Shown here: one piece after another, positions 59,314-64,000 of the stretch | Position numbering within the stretch: the stretch's first letter is position 1 | Layout: every line of letters begins with the position of its first letter | Assembly (NCBI RefSeq): GCF_041928815.1 | Contig: NZ_JBHFEI010000014.1 | Coordinates: 15,729 to 79,728 of the forward strand | Direction: 5' to 3' | DNA length: 64,000 bases | From: JBHFEI01 sp041928815 | GTDB taxonomy: Bacteria > Pseudomonadota > Alphaproteobacteria > Rhizobiales > Rhizobiaceae | Notes under the pieces: generated by a model | What the model was told of the DNA's origin: nothing | The model's input: only the letters and a program-made list of their open reading frames with translations | Databases searched by the model: none | Position numbers and translations under genes: made by a program

Positions 59314-60123
59314 TCAGGCGACGGCCGGATAGCCGCGCCGGACGGCGTCGGCCTCCAGCCGCGACAGCGCCGCGTAATCGGCGTCCGACAGCCGGGCGAA
59401 GCCGCAAAGGGCAAGGGTGTCGCGCACCGATGCGAGGGACGCGTCGGCGATCGCGGCATCAAGCGCGGCGCGCAGCTGCGCCACCATGGCGTCCGGGGCA
59501 TCGGCGCGGGTGATGAGCGGCAGGCCGGGCCCGGCCGGCGTCTCGGCGAGGATGCGCAGGCGCCCGGTCAGGCCGGGATCGAAGCGCGCGGTGTTGCCGA
59601 AGGTGACGCAGTCGATCGCCGCCGCGTCGGCCCGGCCGTCTGCGACCGCCTCCATGCTGGCGCGGTGGCCGCCGGTCTCCGTCACGCTGCCGAAGAAGCG
59701 TCCGTCCTTGGCAAGGGGCGCGATCGTGGCGCGAAAGAGGTTGGCGCCGGAATTGCTCCCCGGTTCGTTGATCGCCGCCCGCGCGCCGCGCAGGTCGGCG
59801 AGCCCGCCGGCGGCGCTGTCGCGACCGACGATGATGAAACTGCGGGTCGTCGGCCCATCGCAGCCCGGAAGGCCGTAGACCGGGGTGGCGACGAGGCGGA
59901 CCCGGCCGGTAAGCCGGCGCACATAGGGATAGCCGCAGGTCTGGGCGAGGAGGAGATCCGGAGAGAGCCAGGCCTCGTCGTAGCGGATCGTCGCGTCGAG
60001 CCGGTCCGGCACGTCCGCGAGGCCGGCGTGACGAAGATGGTCACGCAGGAACGCCCAGAGCGCGGCCGTCGCCTCGGCGACCGGCGGCGGGCTCACATAC
60101 ATGGCAAGGCTTGCAATCGGCAT
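59314..60123 (-). CDS. PhnD-like phosphate/phosphonate-binding-protein homologue without signal peptide
   Basis: A 269-residue protein with the PhnD-type type-2 periplasmic-binding fold: LLLAQTCGYPYVRRL, SFIIVGRDSAAGGLADLRGA, NEPGSNSGANLFR and ADAAAIDCVTFGN. Its N-terminus, MPIASLAMYVSPPPVAEA, shows no signal peptide, so it is cytosolic or wrongly started. No PhnC or PhnE partner is adjacent. It lies between the dehydrogenase genes of the polyol cluster, 83 bp after the GlpD-like gene. A ligand sensor or a decoy role is possible; I cannot say which. Confidence 0.8.
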   Translation of the reverse strand: MPIASLAMYVSPPPVAEATAALWAFLRDHLRHAGLADVPDRLDATIRYDEAWLSPDLLLAQTCGYPYVRRLTGRVRLVATPVYGLPGCDGPTTRSFIIVGRDSAAGGLADLRGARAAINEPGSNSGANLFRATIAPLAKDGRFFGSVTETGGHRASMEAVADGRADAAAIDCVTFGNTARFDPGLTGRLRILAETPAGPGLPLITRADAPDAMVAQLRAALDAAIADASLASVRDTLALCGFARLSDADYAALSRLEADAVRRGYPAVA

Positions 60124-60206
60124 CGGCGCGGGTCCGCAACGGCTCGGACCCTGGCATGTAGCGGCATTGCGGCCCGCTGGAAAGCACCCGTCGCCGATGC
60201 CGCGCC

Positions 60207-61907
60207 TCAATCGAGGCGGACTCGGTAGCGGTCGCGCAGCAGGGCGAGCGTCTCCTCCGTCTCGCGGGCGCGGCGCGCGCCGTCCCAGCCGAGCCGCTCG
60301 GCCGCGATCGCCGCGACCTCCTCGACCACGGCACGGGTCGCGACCGCCTCGAAGCCCATCAGCGTGCGCCGAAGGACGATGTCGGAAAGCCGCGTCACCC
60401 GCTCGTTGTCGACGATCCAGGCGATTTCGCCGCGCGCATAGAGGGACGTGGCGGAAAGCGCGGCGCCGCCCCCGGCGCGGATCGCCTCGGCGACCGACGC
60501 CGCGCGGCTGCCGTAGCGGTCGAGAAGCCGCGTCGCCGTCGCGGGGTCGAGCCCGCAGGCCTCGGCGAGCGCCTTCGCCCGCGTCGCGACCGCCTGCTTG
60601 CCGGGGTCGAAATCGCGCCCGCCGCCGATCGGCGCCTTCAGCGTGTCCGCCTTGCGCCGCGCGCCGAGACGCGACAGCACCGCGTCGGCGATCTGCGCGG
60701 CGCAGGCCCGGTAGGTCGTCCACTTGCCGCCGACGAGCGTCATCACCGGGAAGGGCCGCGCCCCCTCCGGCTCGAAGTCGCGCAGCGCATGGTCGCGGCT
60801 GATCGCCCCCGTCGTGCTCGCATCGCTGAAGGGAAGCGGCCTCAGCCCGGCATAGGCAAAGACGATGTCCTCCTTCTTCGCGTTCGCGCCCGGCAGCACC
60901 TGTTCGAGCACGTCGAAGAGATAGGCGATCTCCTCGTCGGAGCAACGGACGGTGTCGGGGTCGTCGGCGCGGATGTCGGTGGTGCCGACGAGCACGCGCT
61001 CCTCGTCCAGCGTGTAGATCAGGCAGGCGCGGAAATCGCGCGTCTCGAAATAGAGCATGCCGTTGCCGAGCGGCCGGGCGAGATCGGGCCGCCTCAGCAC
61101 CAGATGCGAGCCCTTCGTGCCGCCGATCAGCCGCTTGTCGATGCCGAGCCGCGCATTGACCCGGTCGGCCCAGGCGCCGGCGCAGTTGACGACGAGCGTC
61201 GGCGTCACGGTCAGCGTCTCGCCGCTGATCTCGTCCCTCAGCCGCACCGTTCCCCCGTCGATGCCGTCGAGCGAGACATAGGGCAGCGCGATCGCGTCCG
61301 GGCAATCGCGTTCCGCATCCTCGACGAGTTCCAGCGCCAGGCGCTCGGGATGGGTGAGGCGCGCATCGTAATATTCGGCGACGGCGGCGACCTTCGGCGA
61401 GAGGTTCGGCATGCGCCGGCGCCGCTCCTCCGCCGGCACCAGCCGATGGTCCGGCATCGTCTGGTTGCCGCGCCCGAACCGGTCGAAGAAGACGAGGCCC
61501 AGCTTGACGGCGAGGATGCCCTTTGCGCCCGGCGTCTTCTTCAGCTTGAGGAAACGCAGGCCCGCGGAGAGAAGCCCGCCGAACCAGCTGAAGGCCGGCA
61601 CCCAGACCGGCAGCGGCCGCACGAGATGCGGCGCGTTGATCAGGAGATGGTTGCGCTCGACGACCGATTCGCGCACAAGCGCGAATTCTCCGGTTTCCAG
61701 ATAGCGCAGGCCCCCATGGATCAGCCGCGAGGGCGCGGCACTGGTGCCGGAGGAAAAGTCGCCCTTCTCCACCAGCACCGCCGGAATGCCCTGCAGCGCC
61801 AGGTCGCGATAGACGCCGATGCCGTTGATGCCGCCGCCGACGATCAGGACGGCGGGCGACGGGGATTGCGCGCGAAGCTGGCTGAGCGCGGTGTCACGAT
61901 TGCGCAT
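60207..61907 (-). CDS. FAD-dependent glycerol-3-phosphate/polyol-phosphate dehydrogenase (GlpD/EryB-like)
   Basis: A 566-residue flavoenzyme, longer than most GlpD proteins (about 500). FAD loop VLIVGGGINGIGVYRDL; SAAPSRLIHGGLRYLE, RGNQTMPDHRLV; DARLTHPERLAL; VVNCAGAWAD; YFETRDFRACLIYTL; GTTDIRADDP; GGKWTTYRACAAQIADAVL, then a C-terminal helical domain. Start 61907 behind GAGGAGG. Divergent from the FGGY kinase, which would make the polyol phosphate this enzyme oxidises, feeding electrons to the quinone pool. Confidence 0.93.
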   Translation of the reverse strand: MRNRDTALSQLRAQSPSPAVLIVGGGINGIGVYRDLALQGIPAVLVEKGDFSSGTSAAPSRLIHGGLRYLETGEFALVRESVVERNHLLINAPHLVRPLPVWVPAFSWFGGLLSAGLRFLKLKKTPGAKGILAVKLGLVFFDRFGRGNQTMPDHRLVPAEERRRRMPNLSPKVAAVAEYYDARLTHPERLALELVEDAERDCPDAIALPYVSLDGIDGGTVRLRDEISGETLTVTPTLVVNCAGAWADRVNARLGIDKRLIGGTKGSHLVLRRPDLARPLGNGMLYFETRDFRACLIYTLDEERVLVGTTDIRADDPDTVRCSDEEIAYLFDVLEQVLPGANAKKEDIVFAYAGLRPLPFSDASTTGAISRDHALRDFEPEGARPFPVMTLVGGKWTTYRACAAQIADAVLSRLGARRKADTLKAPIGGGRDFDPGKQAVATRAKALAEACGLDPATATRLLDRYGSRAASVAEAIRAGGGAALSATSLYARGEIAWIVDNERVTRLSDIVLRRTLMGFEAVATRAVVEEVAAIAAERLGWDGARRARETEETLALLRDRYRVRLD

Positions 61908-62255
61908 GCATTGGTCCTCCTCGAGCCGATCGGGCGGTCGTTCGCCGGCCGCCGGGACCTTCGCGCGCGCCCTGCCGCGCGCCTTTTCACGCCCGTCGGA
62001 CGGGGTGCCTGCGGTCCCGTCGCCCTCATAGTGGCAATTTGTGCCGTCCGGAAGCCGTCCCGCCGCCACCCTGTGGATGGTATCTGGAATTCATGTAATA
62101 AATCATGATGTTGGATATGAAAAAACTTTTTTACATTGTTGATTGACAATTCGGTCCGGTACAATAGCCTAGGTTTCGAGGATGGAAAGCCATGCCGGGC
62201 GGATGCGCCCCGTTTGCCGCTGGGGATCGGCGGGCATGGTGACGAGGAGGAATGC
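61908..62255. promoter_or_regulatory. Divergent promoter region of the polyol cluster
   Basis: A 348-bp gap. Near 62086-62150 it becomes AT-rich, with CATG-TAATAAAT-CATG (62093-62108) and A6-C-T6 near 62119-62131. A plausible plus-strand promoter is TTGTTG (62136-62141), 18-bp spacer, TACAAT (62160-62165), about 90 bp before the kinase start. TTGACA at 62143-62148 is too close to that -10 to be its partner. No regulator gene for this cluster is visible. Confidence 0.45.
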
Positions 62256-63812
62256 ATGCGCGAGCGTCTGATCGGTATCGATGCCGGCGGGACGATGACG
62301 AAGGTCGTCCTGTTCGATCTCAAGGGCCGCGAGCTCGGCCGCGAATGCCGTCCGAACATCATGCTGTTTTCCGAGCCCGGCTGGACCGAGCGCGACGCGG
62401 ATGTCATGTGGAATGCCACCTGCGAGGCGATCCGCGATCTTCTGGCGGCGACCGGCACCGATCCCGGCGACATCGTCGCCGTCACGCCGTCGGGCTATGG
62501 CGGCGGGATCTATCTCGTCGATGCCGACGGCGTGCCGGTGCGCAACGGGCTGGTCTCGACCGACAGCCGCACCCTGCCGCTGATCGCGCGCTGGCAGAGG
62601 TCCGGCGTCGCGCGCGCCGTTTCGGCCGAGATCGAGCAGCAGATCTGGGCCGGCCAGAGCTTCCCCATCATGGGCTGGATGCAGGAAAACGAGCCGGAAG
62701 CGCTGCGGCGCACCCGCCATGTGCTGTTCTGCAAGGATTTCCTGCGCCTGCGGCTCACCGGCGACGTCTCCACCGATCCGACCGATGCGGGCTGCGCCGG
62801 CATCATCCGGCCGAGCACCGGCATGATCGCCACCGCGGCCTTCGAGGCGGCGGGCATGACCGCCTGGCTCGACCGCCTGCCGGAGATCGGCCCCTCGGCC
62901 GCGCTCGTCGGCGGGATCAGCGCCGAGGCCGCCCGGCTGACCGGGCTTCGCGCCGGAACGCCGGTCGCCCGCGGCGTCTACGACGTCGTCGGCTGCGCGC
63001 TCGCCTCCGGCGTCGAGCGCCCTGACCAGCTGGCGGCGGTGGCCGGCACCTTCAGCATCCACTCGACGGTGCATGCCAGACCCTCGCTCGATCCGCTGCC
63101 GACGATCCAGACGCCCTATCCGGTCGCGGGCCAGTTCCTCGCGACCATGGCGACGCCGACCTCCGCCAGCAATCTCGAATGGCTGATCAAGACCATGCTC
63201 GCCGCGGAAGCCGAGCGCAGCCACGAGACCGGCCGGTCGATCTACGACATCGTCAACGATCTGGTCGGCGAGGCGCTGAAGAAGGACAACCGCATCCTGT
63301 TCTTCCCCTTCCTGTTCGGCGGGCCGAACGGCGCGCCGGCCGGCTTCCTCGGCATGACCGCCGGCACCAAGCTCGGCGACACGCTGCGCGCCATCTACGA
63401 GGGCATCGTCTTCGCCCATCGCGGCGACCTCTCCTTCCTGCTCAACGGCCCGGATGCGGCCAAGCCCGGCCTCATCCGGCTCGCCGGCGGCCCGTCGCGC
63501 AGCACCGTCTGGTCGCAGATGTTCGCCGACGGCCTCGGCATGCCGGTCGAGGTGGCGAACGGCACGGAATTCGGCGCCAAGGGCGGCGCGATCTGCGCGG
63601 CGGTCGCGACCGGCATCTACCGTGATGTGCCCGAGGCGATCGCCAACATGGTCGAGGTCGAGCGCGCCTATGCGCCGAACCCGGCGCGCCAGGCGGTGCT
63701 CGAGCGCAAATACGAGGCCTACAACCGGGCGATCGACTGCATCGCCCCCTACTGGACGGACGGCATCGCCGACGCCTTCGACGGCGTGCCCGAAAAGGTC
63801 GCGGCGCAGTAA
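62256..63812 (+). CDS. FGGY-family carbohydrate/polyol kinase (second of two)
   Basis: A 518-residue FGGY kinase. Phosphate loop LIGIDAGGTMTKVVLFD at residues 5-21; GDVSTDPTDAGCAG; ARGVYDVVGCALASG; C-terminal IRLAGGPSRSTVWSQMFAD and GTEFGAKGGAICA. Start ATG 62256, with GAGGAGG upstream; the reading to 62136 is a TTG with poor sequence. Adjacent GlpD/EryB-like and isomerase genes fit phosphorylation of glycerol, erythritol or a related polyol. Family nearer to EryA/xylulokinase relatives than to GlpK, though I could not align them. Confidence 0.93.
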   Translation: MRERLIGIDAGGTMTKVVLFDLKGRELGRECRPNIMLFSEPGWTERDADVMWNATCEAIRDLLAATGTDPGDIVAVTPSGYGGGIYLVDADGVPVRNGLVSTDSRTLPLIARWQRSGVARAVSAEIEQQIWAGQSFPIMGWMQENEPEALRRTRHVLFCKDFLRLRLTGDVSTDPTDAGCAGIIRPSTGMIATAAFEAAGMTAWLDRLPEIGPSAALVGGISAEAARLTGLRAGTPVARGVYDVVGCALASGVERPDQLAAVAGTFSIHSTVHARPSLDPLPTIQTPYPVAGQFLATMATPTSASNLEWLIKTMLAAEAERSHETGRSIYDIVNDLVGEALKKDNRILFFPFLFGGPNGAPAGFLGMTAGTKLGDTLRAIYEGIVFAHRGDLSFLLNGPDAAKPGLIRLAGGPSRSTVWSQMFADGLGMPVEVANGTEFGAKGGAICAAVATGIYRDVPEAIANMVEVERAYAPNPARQAVLERKYEAYNRAIDCIAPYWTDGIADAFDGVPEKVAAQ

Positions 63813-63863
63813 AAAAGCAGGAAGCCGGGCCCGCCGGGTCTCCAAGGGGGAGGATGACGACAG

Positions 63864-64000
63864 ATGCTTGAGCTTCGAGGCGTTTGTTTGGATGTTGGTG
63901 TTGAGCGTCATGTATATGATGCAGATCTTGTGCTTGAGCGTGGGAGCCTGAACGTTCTTCTGGGACCGACCTTGTCGGGGAAGACGTCGTTGATGCGGCT
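63864..64000 (+). CDS. ABC transporter ATP-binding protein, start only (GlpS-like)
   Basis: The first 45 codons of an ABC ATPase, cut by the window end: MLELRGV, DLVLERGSLNVLLGP and Walker A GPTLSGKTSLMRL. The GPTLxGKTSLMRL version of Walker A is what I recall for the glycerol/polyol ABC importers of rhizobia (GlpS). Codon use is unlike the rest of the window: GTT, CTT, TTG, TAT and CAT abound where neighbours use GTC, CTC and CTG. It lies 51 bp after the kinase stop, with GGGGGAGG upstream. Confidence 0.85.
   Translation, partial: MLELRGVCLDVGVERHVYDADLVLERGSLNVLLGPTLSGKTSLMR

Noticed and set aside
60789..62108. Plus-strand open frame opposite the GlpD-like gene
   Set aside because: The minus strand has the full FAD and DAO motifs; the plus-strand translation is motif-free and Arg/Glu/Ala-rich.

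Overview
The window is GC-rich (about two thirds G+C by eye) and densely coded, with many 4-bp start/stop overlaps. Gene content points to an alphaproteobacterium of the Hyphomicrobiales (Rhizobiales): several sugar-type ABC importers sit beside their own RpiR, GntR, LacI or IclR regulators, the right edge begins a glycerol/polyol-type ABC ATPase typical of rhizobia, and a ~107-bp palindromic element with GAAATGCTCTAG-like ends (24304-24410) resembles dispersed repeats of that order. Genus is not decided. No rRNA, tRNA, CRISPR array, transposase or phage gene was seen. Products are judged from motifs read in the translations; no database search was possible.

Region A (1-12088). A minus-strand operon encodes a sugar-type (CUT1) importer (binding protein, one 630-residue permease that fuses both usual subunits, ATPase), an amidohydrolase and an aldehyde dehydrogenase cut by the window start, behind an RpiR regulator. 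Divergent from it is a plus-strand operon of an unrecognised TIM-barrel-like protein, a phosphotriesterase-family hydrolase, a creatininase-family hydrolase and a GntR/HutC regulator.

Region B (12111-24077). An FGGY kinase diverges from a LacI regulator. Then come an N-acyl-D-amino-acid deacylase, an SDR, an MBL-fold hydrolase and a second CUT1 importer whose ATPase is divergent and followed by a threonine-synthase-like enzyme. A shared 17-bp LacI-type operator lies upstream of both the deacylase and the importer.

Region C (24304-39234). A minus operon (IclR regulator, NanE-ROK fusion, SDR, M20 deacylase) diverges from a long plus operon: desuccinylase/DoeB-like deacylase, EutB-like PLP dehydratase, ribose-type (CUT2) binding protein, a permease fused to a double ATPase, a Gfo/Idh/MocA oxidoreductase, a second permease, a creatininase-family hydrolase and a second aldehyde dehydrogenase very like the first. 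The mix of deacylases, PLP lyases, ring-opening amidohydrolases and aldehyde dehydrogenases suggests uptake and stripping of N-acylated or cyclic amide compounds; the substrates are unknown.

Region D (39235-57337). An exopolysaccharide/capsule cluster: Wza-like exporter, secreted protein, Wzc-like co-polymerase/kinase, GDP-fucose synthesis (Gmd, Fcl), two glycosyltransferases, a flippase, a polymerase and two hexapeptide acyltransferases. A membrane diguanylate cyclase sits inside it and a five-PAS GGDEF-EAL protein closes it, so c-di-GMP control is likely. No priming phosphoglycosyl transferase is present.

Region E (57461-64000). A polyol-type catabolic locus: sugar-phosphate isomerase/epimerase, a phosphogluconate-dehydrogenase-C-domain (ApnO-like) dehydrogenase, a PhnD-like protein and a GlpD/EryB-like dehydrogenase on the minus strand, divergent from an FGGY kinase followed by the start of a GlpS-like ABC ATPase whose codon use is unlike its neighbours.
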